This document shows positions 15,292-24,729 of a stretch of DNA of 64,000 nt, one piece after another. Source of the DNA: JAGPUQ01 sp049325095 (GTDB lineage: Bacteria > Pseudomonadota > Gammaproteobacteria > Pseudomonadales > Porticoccaceae). Below the pieces are notes generated by a model. It did not search any database, had not been told where the DNA came from, and saw nothing but the letters and a program-made list of their open reading frames with translations. How positions within the stretch are numbered: the stretch's first letter is position 1; each line of letters opens with the position of its first letter. Position numbers and translations under genes: made by a program. The stretch covers positions 62,001 through 126,000 of the forward strand of contig JBMOPO010000032.1 of the NCBI GenBank assembly GCA_049325095.1, in the 5' to 3' direction.

Positions 15292-17738
15292 CCATAGCCG
15301 AACCCACCAGCAGCAACCCCCCGCCCACCGCCAGGGGGCGTTATGACTCCTCCTCCATCAAGGTGCTCAAAGGATTGGATGCCGTTCGCAAGCGGCCGGG
15401 GATGTACATCGGGGATACGGACGATGGCACCGGGCTTCACCATATGGTGTTCGAGCTGGTCGACAATGCCATTGACGAGGCCTTGGCCGGGTACTGTACC
15501 GAAGTGAGTGTGGTGATTCACGCCGATGAATCGGTGACGGTGACCGACAATGGGCGAGGGATTCCGGTCGATCAGCACGAAGAAGGGGTGTCGGCCGCCG
15601 AGGTGATCATGACGGTGCTCCACGCCGGCGGCAAGTTCGATGACAACAGCTACAAGGTGTCGGGGGGGCTGCACGGCGTCGGAGTATCCGTGGTCAATGC
15701 GCTATCGAGAAAGCTCCATTTGACCATCCGTCGCGGTGGCAAGGTGTACGAGCAGATCTACCGGCACGGGATCCCCGAGGCTCCGTTGGCCATGGTGGGC
15801 GAGGCCGCGGGCGGCTCCGGCACCGAGATCCGGTTCTGGCCGTCACCGGACACCTTCAACAACATCGCCTTTCATTACGAGATCCTGGCCAACCGCCTGC
15901 GGGAGCTTTCGTTCCTCAATTCCGGGGTGCGCATTTCGTTGAACGATCAACGGACGGGCCGGCAGGACGTCTTCCAGTACACCGGCGGGCTGAGCGCCTT
16001 CGTCGAGTTCCTCAACAGCAACCGGGCACCGCTCAACCGCGTGGTCCATTTCAATGTCGAGCGCGACGACGGGGTCGGAGTGGAGATCGCGCTGCAGTGG
16101 AACGATGGCTACCAGGAAAATGTTCTCTGCTATACCAACAATATTCCCCAGCGGGATGGCGGCACCCATCTGGCGGGGTTTCGCGCCGCCCTGACGCGCA
16201 CCCTGAATACTTACATGGAGCGCGAAGGGGTATTGGCGAAAGCCAAGATTTCGCCCTCGGGAGACGATGCGCGAGAGGGCCTCACCGCCATCATTTCCGT
16301 CAAGGTTCCGGACCCGAAGTTTTCTTCCCAGACCAAGGACAAGCTGGTCAGCTCCGAGGTCAAGGTTGCGGTGGAGCAGGAAATGGCACGGGCTTTCGGC
16401 GATTACCTGCTGGAAAATCCGGGAGAGGCCAAAGCCGTCGTGGGCAAGATCATCGACGCGGCGCGCGCCCGCGAGGCGGCGCGGCGGGCCCGCGAGATGA
16501 CCAGGCGCAAGGGAGCGCTGGACCTTGCCGGGCTGCCGGGCAAATTGGCCGATTGCCAGGAAAAGGATCCAGCACTGTCTGAGCTCTTTCTGGTGGAGGG
16601 GGACTCCGCCGGGGGGTCGGCAAAGCAGGGGCGAGATCGGCGGACCCAGGCCATCCTGCCCCTGAAGGGCAAGATCCTCAATGTCGAAAAGGCGCGCTTC
16701 GACAAGATGCTGTCCAGTGCGGAAGTCGGGACGCTGATTACCGCCCTGGGTTGCGGAATAGGGCCGGGGGAGTTCAATCCGGACAAGCTGCGCTACCACA
16801 CCATCGTCATCATGACGGACGCCGATGTCGACGGATCGCACATCCGCACCCTGCTGCTCACCTTCTTTTTTCGCCAGATGCGCGAGCTCGTGGAGCGGGG
16901 ACATCTCTTCATCGCCCAGCCGCCGCTGTACAAGATCTCCAAGGGCAAGCAGGACCAGTATCTGAAGGACGACCAGGCGCTGGAGGAGTTCCTCACCAAC
17001 ACCGCGATCGCCGATGCCGGCCTGTGTGTGGGTGCCGCGGCGCCGGAGATCCGGGGCGCATCGCTGGAGGCCTTGGTGAACGACCATCGCCGCCTGATGG
17101 CGGTCGTAGATCGCATGTCGCGCGCCTATCCCCGCGAGCTGCTGCTGGCCATGGCCGGCGCCCCCCTGTTGACGGTCGCCGAACTCCAGGAGCCCGCTGC
17201 AGTGCAGCGCTGGGTGGACGGGCTGCGCACCCTGTTGGACAAGGTGTCCGACCCGCAGCGTTACCGGTTGAGTATCTACCAGGACTCGGAGCACTCCCGA
17301 TTCCTGCCCTGCTGTGAGGTGCTGGTGCACGGCCTGGAGAATCGCTATCTGGTGAGCCCGGACTTCCTGGACTCCTCGGAATATCAGGCCCTCATTGCGC
17401 GGGGCAGCCAGTTTCACGACCTGATTGGGCCGGGCGCCCATGTCCGCCGCGGCGAACGGCAGGCGGAAGTCGCGGATTTTTCCGAAGCGCTGTCTTGGCT
17501 GATGCAGGAAGCCCGGCGCGGGTACGGCATCCAGCGTTACAAGGGGTTGGGCGAGATGAATCCGGAGCAGCTGTGGGAGACCACCATGAACCCCGAGACG
17601 CGGCGGCTGCTGCGGGTCACGGTGGAGGATGGGATCGCTGCCGACCAGATGTTCAATACCCTGATGGGCGATGTCGTCGAGCCGCGCCGCGCCTTCATTG
17701 AAGCCAATGCCCTGGCGGTCGCCAATCTGGACGTTTGA
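15288..17738 (+). CDS. gyrB: DNA gyrase subunit B
   Basis: GyrB supplies the ATPase of gyrase, which puts negative supercoils into DNA. The GHKL ATPase part shows ELVDNAIDEALAGYC, DNGRGIPVD and GGLHGVGVSVVNALS; the TOPRIM part has EGDSAGGSAKQGRDR and the metal-binding DADVDGSHIRTLLL; the C-terminal tail includes QRYKGLGEMNPEQLWETTM. The GTG at 15288 overlaps the recF stop by 4 bp and follows GAGAG. At 816 residues it is close to the E. coli length of 804. Confidence 0.98.
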   Translation: MTIAEPTSSNPPPTARGRYDSSSIKVLKGLDAVRKRPGMYIGDTDDGTGLHHMVFELVDNAIDEALAGYCTEVSVVIHADESVTVTDNGRGIPVDQHEEGVSAAEVIMTVLHAGGKFDDNSYKVSGGLHGVGVSVVNALSRKLHLTIRRGGKVYEQIYRHGIPEAPLAMVGEAAGGSGTEIRFWPSPDTFNNIAFHYEILANRLRELSFLNSGVRISLNDQRTGRQDVFQYTGGLSAFVEFLNSNRAPLNRVVHFNVERDDGVGVEIALQWNDGYQENVLCYTNNIPQRDGGTHLAGFRAALTRTLNTYMEREGVLAKAKISPSGDDAREGLTAIISVKVPDPKFSSQTKDKLVSSEVKVAVEQEMARAFGDYLLENPGEAKAVVGKIIDAARAREAARRAREMTRRKGALDLAGLPGKLADCQEKDPALSELFLVEGDSAGGSAKQGRDRRTQAILPLKGKILNVEKARFDKMLSSAEVGTLITALGCGIGPGEFNPDKLRYHTIVIMTDADVDGSHIRTLLLTFFFRQMRELVERGHLFIAQPPLYKISKGKQDQYLKDDQALEEFLTNTAIADAGLCVGAAAPEIRGASLEALVNDHRRLMAVVDRMSRAYPRELLLAMAGAPLLTVAELQEPAAVQRWVDGLRTLLDKVSDPQRYRLSIYQDSEHSRFLPCCEVLVHGLENRYLVSPDFLDSSEYQALIARGSQFHDLIGPGAHVRRGERQAEVADFSEALSWLMQEARRGYGIQRYKGLGEMNPEQLWETTMNPETRRLLRVTVEDGIAADQMFNTLMGDVVEPRRAFIEANALAVANLDV

Positions 17739-17823
17739 TTATTCTGACGGGTTTGCGCAGTGAGCGCTTACCTCGCGCGAAGCGCCCGGCGGCGGCCAAT
17801 GCAAGCCCCGGATTGCGCCGGCT

Positions 17824-17976
17824 TCACTTGTTCCAGAAGATCTGATCGGTTTTGCGCCGGCCGCCGTTCTTGCGCCGGTCTTCGCGATCGGGCTCGAAAC
17901 GGATTTCCTGCCGCCGATCCGTCCCCTTGCGACGCTGATCGCGCCTGCGTTCCGGTCCTTTGTAGGTGCCTTCCAT
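17824..17976 (-). CDS. Small highly basic protein of unknown function
   Basis: A 50-codon gene encodes MEGTYKGPERRRDQRRKG at its start and ends in DQIFWNK. The product has 13 Arg and 5 Lys, with a repeated pattern of paired arginines preceded by Asp or Gly (DQRRK, TDRRQ, EDRRK, GGRRK), a core IRFEPDRED and no cysteine or membrane segment. I recall short proteins of the GPERR...DRR...IRFEP type in related bacteria but know no function. It lies between the convergent gyrB and plsC genes. The ribosome site is weak. RNA or membrane-surface binding would be a guess. Confidence 0.6.
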   Translation of the reverse strand: MEGTYKGPERRRDQRRKGTDRRQEIRFEPDREDRRKNGGRRKTDQIFWNK

Positions 17977-18033
17977 AGAAAATTCGCAAGCCGGTTTGGC
18001 GGCTGATCATAGCATGGCGGCAAAGGGTGCCCG

Positions 18034-18756
18034 CTAGCCGATCAGCCGCCGGGATACCCCTTCCATCCATTGCGCCACCTCTTCTGTGACGGACTTCACA
18101 TCCCGGCCGCGGGTGTCGATGGGCGCTCCGAACACCAGGGTAATGGTCCCGGGGTATTTGATCAGGCGATGCGCGGGCCAGAATCGACCGGCGTCGTGGC
18201 AGATCGGTACCACCGGCACGCCGGCGGCGATCGCCAAGGCTGCTCCGCTGCGGTTGAACTTCACCGGGGGCTGGCCGTGGGCGATGCGGGTCCCCTCCGG
18301 GTAGACCAGCACGTTCATTCCGGACGCCAGCCGGGCGCGGCCCTGTTCCATCACCTGCCGGAACGCGGCGCGCGGATGGTCGCGGTCGATGGCGATGGGC
18401 GCGACCAGCGCCAGCCCCCAGCCGAAAAACGGAATTCGCAACAACTCCTTCTTGAGGATGGTGCTCACCGGACGCAATGCGCGCTGCAGGTAATAGGTTT
18501 CCCAGCTCGATTGGTGTTTGCTCAGCGCCACGAAAGGCCGCCGGGGCAGGTTCTCCAGGCCCTCCACGCGCACCCGGATACCGCAGCAGAGGCGCAGCCA
18601 GGCGATGACCAGGGCGTTGGCGATGGTGGCCAGATCCTGGCGCCGCGACTGCGACAGCGCCAGCCCCACCGAGAAGGTCAGGCTGGAGAACAGAGCCACG
18701 ATGGGAATGTAGCCCGCATAGAACGCCAGGGAACGCACCGCCAGCCAGCAGGTCAT
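18034..18756 (-). CDS. plsC: 1-acyl-sn-glycerol-3-phosphate acyltransferase
   Basis: This enzyme adds the second acyl chain to lysophosphatidic acid at the inner membrane. Two N-terminal hydrophobic helices come first. The catalytic motif is KHQSSWET near residue 75, with Glu in place of the Asp of the usual HX4D; this variant is found in a whole branch of the family and does not by itself mean inactivity. VYPEGTR is the glycerol-phosphate-binding motif. The ATG at 18756 overlaps the gmhB stop (ATGA), placing it last in glyQ-glyS-gmhB-plsC. Confidence 0.92.
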   Translation of the reverse strand: MTCWLAVRSLAFYAGYIPIVALFSSLTFSVGLALSQSRRQDLATIANALVIAWLRLCCGIRVRVEGLENLPRRPFVALSKHQSSWETYYLQRALRPVSTILKKELLRIPFFGWGLALVAPIAIDRDHPRAAFRQVMEQGRARLASGMNVLVYPEGTRIAHGQPPVKFNRSGAALAIAAGVPVVPICHDAGRFWPAHRLIKYPGTITLVFGAPIDTRGRDVKSVTEEVAQWMEGVSRRLIG

Positions 18757-19313
18757 CTGCCGGCTCCGGTCAGGGCGTCCGCCGCCGCCGCGAGGTCCGC
18801 GTAGATCGGCACCGGCCCCAGCCCGGCCGGACCCGCTGCGCGCAACTGCATTTCGGCAGCACGTCCATTCCCGGTGCGCACCAGCATCGGCCGGCAGCCC
18901 GCGGCGCGCGCAGCCTGCAGATCGCGGAGGCTGTCGCCTATCGCCGCCGCGCCCGACAGGTTGACCGAAAACCGGCGCGCGATTGCCTGGAACAACCCGG
19001 TGGCGGGCTTGCGGCAGGAACATCCGGCCTCGGGCGCGTGGGGGCAATAGAAGATCCCGGCGATCTCCCCTCCGGCCCGGGCGACCTGGCGGCACAGTTC
19101 CCCATGGATGGCGGCGAGCTCGGCGGCCTGGATCAGACCCCGGCCAACGCCCGACTGGTTGGTGGCCACCACCACCCGGAAACCGCTGCGACAGAGCCTG
19201 GCGATGGCCTCGATGCTGCCCGGCAGGGGGTGCCAGTCGGACAGCGATCGGATGTAGTCGGGGGAGTCGCGATTGATCACACCGTCGCGATCGAGGATTA
19301 CCCAGGGGTTCAC
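18753..19313 (-). CDS. gmhB: D-glycero-beta-D-manno-heptose 1,7-bisphosphate 7-phosphatase
   Basis: GmhB removes the 7-phosphate in the ADP-heptose pathway for the lipopolysaccharide inner core. It is a 186-residue HAD phosphatase: the nucleophile motif is LDRDGVINRDSPDYI, motif II is ATNQSGVGRG, and the zinc-binding cysteine loop is CPHAPEAGCSCRKP. Motif IV is GDSLRDLQAA. The GTG at 19313 overlaps the glyS stop (GTGA). No other heptose genes are in the window; the glyS-gmhB-plsC neighbourhood is common in this class. Confidence 0.93.
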   Translation of the reverse strand: MNPWVILDRDGVINRDSPDYIRSLSDWHPLPGSIEAIARLCRSGFRVVVATNQSGVGRGLIQAAELAAIHGELCRQVARAGGEIAGIFYCPHAPEAGCSCRKPATGLFQAIARRFSVNLSGAAAIGDSLRDLQAARAAGCRPMLVRTGNGRAAEMQLRAAGPAGLGPVPIYADLAAAADALTGAGR

Positions 19314-21388
19314 TGGGCGCCGACCCGGGCGGCCAGTTGCGACAGGTCGGCCACGGCGGAGAGGGTCCGGCGCAGCGCGCCCAGCAGCGCCAGCCGGTTG
19401 TTGCGCAGCGCACTGTCCTCTGCCATGACCAGAACGTCCTCGAAAAAGCGGTCCACCGGATGCCGCAGGGCCGCCAGATCCTCCAGCGCGGCGCGATAGT
19501 CCCGTCGCGCGATGGCGCCGTGAACTCGCTGTTCGAGGTGCTGCAGCTGTGCCCACAGCTCCAGTTCCGCGGGCTCCGCGAAGCGTTGCGGGTCGACCGC
19601 CGGATAGCTTGCGGCAAGCTGCAGCAGGTGGGCGATGCGCTTGTCGGTGAGGATCAGGCTGGGGGCGTCGGGATGGCCGATGAAGGCGTTGACGGCCTCC
19701 ATGCGGCGCCAGAGATCGAGCGGGCGGTGGATGCCGAGACCGGAGACCGCGAGCAATGCCTCGGGGACGATACCCCGCTCCTCGCCCAGCGCCCGGAGGC
19801 GACCGGCCACATAGTCGAATACCCGTCGCGCCACCTCCTGCGGGTGGCCGCAACCCGGCTGCCGGGAAGCCGACTCCTCGAACAGCGAGAGCAGGTCCAG
19901 GTCCAGTTCGCGCTCGATCAGGATGCGCAGCACGGCGATCGCCGCGCGTCTGAGGCCAAAGGGGTCGCGCGACCCGGTGGGTTCCTCGCCGATGCTGAAA
20001 ATCCCGGCCAGGGTATCGATCCGCTCGGCGAGCGCCAGGGCGATGCCGGTCGGGGTGGCGGGGAGCAGGTCGCCGGCGTGGCGGGGCAGATACTGCTCGA
20101 AGAGGGCCTCCGCCACGGCTGCCGGCTCGCCGTCATTGGCGGCGCAATAGCGGCCCATGATGCCCTGAAGTTCGCCAAACTCCTGGACCATGGCGCTGAC
20201 CAGGTCGGATTTGGCCAGTTCGGCCGCGCGCACGGCATGCGCCGGGTCCGCGCCCACCAGGGGCGCCAGCCGCCCGGCGAGCTCCGCCACCCGCGCGGTC
20301 TTGTCGAACAGGGAGCCGAGCCGGCCTTGATAGACGATGGTCCGCAACTGCTCGCGGCGCGCGGCGAGACTGGTCTTGAGATCGCTGGACCAAAAGAACG
20401 CGGCATCGGCGAACCGGGGCCGGATCACCCGTTCATTGCCGGCCACCACCAGCTCCGGCCGGCGGCTGTCGAGGTTGGCCACGGCGATGAACCAGGGCAA
20501 CAGGGTGCCCTCCGCGGCCACCACCGGAAAGTATTTCTGATGGCCCTGCATGGAACTGATCAGCGCCTCCCGGGGGATGTTCAGGAACTGTGCGTCGAAG
20601 CGCCCCAGCAGCGGCACCGGCCATTCGTTGAGCGCGGTCACCTCGTCGAGCAACTCCGGGTCGATCCGCGCGCTGCCGCCGACGGTCTCGGCCAGCGCCT
20701 GGACACCGCTCCGGATGCGCTCCCGGCGGGTCTCGAAATCCGCCATCACATAGGCCGATTCCAATTGGGTTTCATAGCTCTCGGGCGAAGTGACCGCAAA
20801 CTCCGCAGGCGCGTGCACACGGTGCCCGCGAGTGTGCCGTCCAGCGCGGACGCCCAGAATTTCGGCCTCCAGCACCTGGTCGCCAAACAGCAGTACCACC
20901 CAGTGCACCGGGCGCACGAACTCTTCCCGGCTCGCGCCCCAGCGCATGCGGCGGGGGATGGGCAGGTCGCGCAGCGCCGCCGCCACCAGATCCGGGATCA
21001 ACTCGCCGGCGCCGGCCCCCGGGCGCAGGGTGGCGAAGCAGAGGCGGGGGCCTTTGTCGGTGTCGACCCGGTCGAGCTCGGCCGGGTCGTCGAGTCCACA
21101 GGCGCGCGCAAAGCCGATGGCCGCGGGGGTCGGCCTGCCGCCCGCGTCGTAGGCCGCGCTCAGCGCCGGTCCCAGTTTTTCGATCCGGGTATCCGGCTGG
21201 CGCTCGGCGACTGCCGCGACGCGCACCGCCAGTCGCCTGGGCGTGGCAAAGCCACGGATTTCCCCGTGCTCCAGCCGGGCTGCCGCCAAGCCCTGGCGAA
21301 GGCCTGCAACCAGGGCTTCGCTCAGTTGCCGGAGCGCCTTGGGCGGAAGTTCTTCGGTGCCGATCTCGACTAGGAGCGCCCGGGTCAT
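19310..21388 (-). CDS. glyS: Glycyl-tRNA synthetase beta subunit
   Basis: The beta subunit of the alpha2-beta2 glycyl-tRNA synthetase recognises tRNA-Gly. The 692-residue protein begins with MTRALLVEIGTEELPPKALR, the family signature, and continues through the HD-like and anticodon-binding helical regions (RDPFGLRRAAIAVLRIL). E. coli GlyS has 689 residues. It overlaps glyQ by 4 bp (ATGA) and gmhB by 4 bp, so the operon is tightly coupled. Confidence 0.97.
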   Translation of the reverse strand: MTRALLVEIGTEELPPKALRQLSEALVAGLRQGLAAARLEHGEIRGFATPRRLAVRVAAVAERQPDTRIEKLGPALSAAYDAGGRPTPAAIGFARACGLDDPAELDRVDTDKGPRLCFATLRPGAGAGELIPDLVAAALRDLPIPRRMRWGASREEFVRPVHWVVLLFGDQVLEAEILGVRAGRHTRGHRVHAPAEFAVTSPESYETQLESAYVMADFETRRERIRSGVQALAETVGGSARIDPELLDEVTALNEWPVPLLGRFDAQFLNIPREALISSMQGHQKYFPVVAAEGTLLPWFIAVANLDSRRPELVVAGNERVIRPRFADAAFFWSSDLKTSLAARREQLRTIVYQGRLGSLFDKTARVAELAGRLAPLVGADPAHAVRAAELAKSDLVSAMVQEFGELQGIMGRYCAANDGEPAAVAEALFEQYLPRHAGDLLPATPTGIALALAERIDTLAGIFSIGEEPTGSRDPFGLRRAAIAVLRILIERELDLDLLSLFEESASRQPGCGHPQEVARRVFDYVAGRLRALGEERGIVPEALLAVSGLGIHRPLDLWRRMEAVNAFIGHPDAPSLILTDKRIAHLLQLAASYPAVDPQRFAEPAELELWAQLQHLEQRVHGAIARRDYRAALEDLAALRHPVDRFFEDVLVMAEDSALRNNRLALLGALRRTLSAVADLSQLAARVGAQ

Positions 21389-22332
21389 GCCCTGGCCTCC
21401 GCGACCCGGTCCCGCAGCTCGGCCGCCAGCGCCGGCGGGGCGAGCGGAAAGCCCAGGGCGAGCCGCGCGTCGAAGTACGCCTGGGCCACCGCCCGGGCCA
21501 GGGATCGCACCCGGAGAATGTAGCCCTGGCGCTCGGTCACCGAGATGGCGTGGCGGGCGTCGAGCAGGTTGAAGGCGTGCGAGGCCTTCATCACCATCTC
21601 ATAGGCGGGCAGTGCCAGCCCGGCCGCCACCAGCCGTGCGCTCTCCCGTTCGTAGTGGCCGAAGCTCTCGGTCAGGAAGGCGACATCGGCCTGCTCGAAG
21701 TTGAAGTGCGACATCTCCACCTCATTCTGGTGGAAGACGTCCCCGTAGGTGACCGGGTTGCCGTCCGGGCCCCGGGCCCAGACCAGATCGAAAATGCTGT
21801 CGACGCCCTGCAGATACATCGCCAGCCGTTCTAGGCCGTAGGTGATCTCGCCGGTCACCGGGTAGCACTCGAGCCCGCCCACCTGCTGGAAGTAGGTGAA
21901 CTGGGTGACCTCCATGCCGTTGAGCCACACCTCCCAGCCCAGCCCCCAGGCGCCGAGGGTCGGCGATTCCCAGTTGTCCTCCACGAAGCGGATGTCGTGT
22001 ATCGTGGGATCGAAGCCCAATGCCGCCAGCGACGCCAGATACTGCTCCTGGATGTCTGCCGGGGAGGGCTTGAGCACCACCTGGAACTGGTAGTAGTGCT
22101 GCAGGCGGTTGGGGTTCAGGCCGTAGCGCCCGTCGGTGGGCCGCCGGCAGGGCTGCACATAGGCGCAGTTCCAGGTCTCGGGGCCGATGGCGCGCAGGAA
22201 GGTCGCGGGATGAAAGGTCCCGGCGCCGACCTCCAGGTCGAGGGGCTGCAGGATCACACAGCCCCGGCGGGCCCAGTAGTCCTGCAGGGCACTGATCAAC
22301 CCCTGGAAGGTCGCGAGATCGGGCGTGGTCAT
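21385..22332 (-). CDS. glyQ: Glycyl-tRNA synthetase alpha subunit
   Basis: The alpha subunit carries the class II catalytic core that activates glycine. The 315-residue protein reads FQGLISALQDYWARRGCVIL at the start, then the motif 2 region with RYGLNPNRLQHYYQFQVVLKP and the ATP-site segment ERLAMYLQGVDSIFDL. A perfect TATAAT on the minus strand at 22366-22361 is 29 bp before the ATG and may be the operon's -10, though no clear -35 is seen. Confidence 0.97.
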   Translation of the reverse strand: MTTPDLATFQGLISALQDYWARRGCVILQPLDLEVGAGTFHPATFLRAIGPETWNCAYVQPCRRPTDGRYGLNPNRLQHYYQFQVVLKPSPADIQEQYLASLAALGFDPTIHDIRFVEDNWESPTLGAWGLGWEVWLNGMEVTQFTYFQQVGGLECYPVTGEITYGLERLAMYLQGVDSIFDLVWARGPDGNPVTYGDVFHQNEVEMSHFNFEQADVAFLTESFGHYERESARLVAAGLALPAYEMVMKASHAFNLLDARHAISVTERQGYILRVRSLARAVAQAYFDARLALGFPLAPPALAAELRDRVAEARA

Positions 22333-22449
22333 GGGGCCGTCCCCTGGTGGCGAGCCGGCGATTATATCGGCCGGCCGGGAACCATGACGAGAGATGGGCC
22401 ACTGCTGTTATCCTGCGGGGCATCCGGAGCCGGCGGGGTGGAGGACGAC

Positions 22450-23364
22450 ATGAGGGCGCGGGGATTTGGTCAGCGGCTGTTCCTGGCGGGCTTCGCGTGC
22501 CTGGCGCTCGCGTGGGGCGATGCGGGGCGGGCGACGGAGCACTGGGACCAGGTGGCGATCCGGGCGGTGGCGGTGGCTCCCGGCATTCACATGCTCACCG
22601 GCGAGGGCGGCAACATCGGCGTGTCCATCGGCCGCGACGGGACGCTGATCATCGACGACCAGTACGCGCCCCTGGCCGCCGGGATCCAGGCGGCACTGGC
22701 AGACCTCGACGGCGGCAGTCCGCGGTTTGTCATCAATACGCATTGGCATGGCGACCACGCCGGCGGCAACGAAGCCTTCGGCCGCGCCGGCGCGGTGATC
22801 GTCGCCCACCAGCGGGTGCGGCAGGCCCTGATGGAGGAGCGTAGCATCCCCCTGTTCGACCTTCACCAGCCCCCTGCCCCGCGCGCCGCGTTGCCGGTGG
22901 TCACCTTCGCCGAACGCATGACCCTGCATTGGAACGATCAGGACCTCGAACTGGTGCATGTGCCCGCCGCGCACACCGACGGAGATGCCATCGTCCATTT
23001 CCGCTCCGCCAAGGTGCTGCACCTGGGCGATATCTTTTTCAACGGCTTTTACCCGTTCATCGATGTAGATTCGGGGGGCAGTATCCGCGGCATGATCGCC
23101 GCTGTGGAGCTGGGCTTGGCACTGGCCGACGCGGACACCAAGATCATCCCCGGACACGGCCCACTGGGCGACCGCGCTGCGCTGGCCGCCTACCGGGACA
23201 TGCTGGTGCAGGCCGAAGCGGCGATCGGCCGGCTGCACGCCGCGGGCAAGAGCCTGGAGGAGATCGTCGCCGCCAAACCGACCGCAAACCTGGATGCGGA
23301 GTGGGGCGACGGCTTTCTGGCGCCGGACGTGTGGGTGCGCATCGTGGCCAGCGGCATGCGCTGA
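22450..23364 (+). CDS. Periplasmic metallo-beta-lactamase-fold hydrolase
   Basis: The 304-residue protein starts with a signal peptide (basic start MRARGFGQR, then LFLAGFACLALAW, cleavage near residue 27), so it should act in the periplasm. The zinc motif is THWHGDHAGGN near residue 100; a second His lies in AAHTDGDAIVHF, the Asp in LHLGDIFF and the last His in IIPGHGPLGD, so both metal sites look complete. Substrate is unknown; the family includes glyoxalase II-like and quinoprotein-linked members. GGAGGAC precedes the ATG. It converges with dctM, leaving 6 bp between the two stops. Confidence 0.85.
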   Translation: MRARGFGQRLFLAGFACLALAWGDAGRATEHWDQVAIRAVAVAPGIHMLTGEGGNIGVSIGRDGTLIIDDQYAPLAAGIQAALADLDGGSPRFVINTHWHGDHAGGNEAFGRAGAVIVAHQRVRQALMEERSIPLFDLHQPPAPRAALPVVTFAERMTLHWNDQDLELVHVPAAHTDGDAIVHFRSAKVLHLGDIFFNGFYPFIDVDSGGSIRGMIAAVELGLALADADTKIIPGHGPLGDRAALAAYRDMLVQAEAAIGRLHAAGKSLEEIVAAKPTANLDAEWGDGFLAPDVWVRIVASGMR

Positions 23365-23370
23365 CCGGCG

Positions 23371-24729
23371 TCAGAACAACTGGCCGGGCAGCCAGGTGAC
23401 CAACGGCGGCCACAGCGCCAGTACCACCAGCAACGCCAGTTGCAGCGCGATGAAGGGGACGATCCCGAGATAGATGTCGCGGGTGGCCACTTCCGGCGGC
23501 GCCACGCCGCGCAGGTAGAACAGCGCAAAGCCGAAGGGCGGAGTCAGGAACGAGGTCTGCAGGTTCACCGCGATCATCACCCCGAGCCAGATCGGGTCGA
23601 CTCCCGCCGCGAGCAGCGCCGGAGCCACCATGGGCACCACCACGAAAGTGATCTCGATGAAGTCGAGGATGAAGCCGAGCACGAAAATCACCAGCATCAC
23701 CGCCACCAGCGCGCCGGTGGTGCCGCCCGGCATGGCGGCGAACAATTCCTGGACTAGCTCCTCTCCACCGAAGCCGCGGAACACCAGGGAAAACACCGCG
23801 GCACCAATCAGGATCATGAACACCATGGCGGTGATGCGCGTGGTGGCGAGCAGCACTTCCCGCAGCCGGGAAAAGGAGAGCTGGCGATTGAGCAGGGCCA
23901 GCAGGCAGGCGCCGATGGCGCCCACCCCGGCGGCCTCGGTGGGGGTGGCGATGCCGCCGAGGATCGAGCCCAGTACCGCGACGATCAGCGCCAGCGGGGG
24001 CATCAGGCTGCGCAGCAGTTCGCCCGGGCCCGGGCGCTCGAGGGCGACCCCCTCCGCGCCGCCGGCCCGGGGCGCGGCGTACAGCAGATAGCCGCAGTAG
24101 AGCAGTACCAGTAACAGCCCGGGGATGATGGCGGCGACGAACAGATCGCCGACCGAGACGGTGCGCGGCGTGAAGATGCCCGCGGCCAGTTGGGCCTGGC
24201 TGTAGGCACTGGAGAGTATGTCGCCGAGCAGGACCAGGACGATGGACGGCGGGATGATCTGCCCCAGGGTCCCGGTGGCGCAGATGGTGCCGCTGGCAAG
24301 TGGGGGGCTGTAGCCGTGGCGCAGCAGGGAGGGCAGCGAAATCAGCCCCATGGCGACCACGGTGGCGCCGACGATGCCGGTGCTCGCGGCGAGCAGGGTG
24401 CCGACCAGTACCACCGACAGCCCCAATCCGCCCCGCAGGTTGCCGAGCAGCCGGGCCATAGTGTCGAGCAGTTGCTCGGCGAGCCGGGATTTCTCCAGCA
24501 TCACGCCCATCATCACGAACAGCGGCACCGCCACCAGGGTGCCATTGGTCATGGTGCCGTAGATGCGATTGGGCAGCGCGGCCAGAAAGGCCAGGTCGAA
24601 ATGCCCGGCGAGGGCGCCGCCCAGGGCGAACAGCAGGGCGGTGCCGGCCAGCGAGAAGGCCACCGGATAGCCCAGCATCATGACCAGGCACACCGTCAGG
24701 AACAGCAGCAGCGGGAGAGCGGCAGCCAT
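23371..24729 (-). CDS. dctM: TRAP transporter large membrane subunit (DctM type)
   Basis: DctM is the main translocation subunit of sodium-driven tripartite transporters for organic acids. The 452-residue protein has about 12 membrane helices and typical signatures: VPLFVMMGVMLEKSRLAEQL, ASTGIVGATVVAMGLISLP, LGQIIPPSIVLVLLGD and ATPTEAAGVGAIGA. The ATG at 24729 shares its first base with the end of the dctQ stop codon (TGATG). No binding protein is adjacent; a candidate is at 50163-51269. Confidence 0.93.
   Translation of the reverse strand: MAAALPLLLFLTVCLVMMLGYPVAFSLAGTALLFALGGALAGHFDLAFLAALPNRIYGTMTNGTLVAVPLFVMMGVMLEKSRLAEQLLDTMARLLGNLRGGLGLSVVLVGTLLAASTGIVGATVVAMGLISLPSLLRHGYSPPLASGTICATGTLGQIIPPSIVLVLLGDILSSAYSQAQLAAGIFTPRTVSVGDLFVAAIIPGLLLVLLYCGYLLYAAPRAGGAEGVALERPGPGELLRSLMPPLALIVAVLGSILGGIATPTEAAGVGAIGACLLALLNRQLSFSRLREVLLATTRITAMVFMILIGAAVFSLVFRGFGGEELVQELFAAMPGGTTGALVAVMLVIFVLGFILDFIEITFVVVPMVAPALLAAGVDPIWLGVMIAVNLQTSFLTPPFGFALFYLRGVAPPEVATRDIYLGIVPFIALQLALLVVLALWPPLVTWLPGQLF

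Noticed and set aside
18034..18756. Reading the HX4E motif of the acyltransferase as a dead enzyme
   Set aside because: The Glu variant is found in a whole branch of this family with all other motifs intact, so inactivity is not supported.
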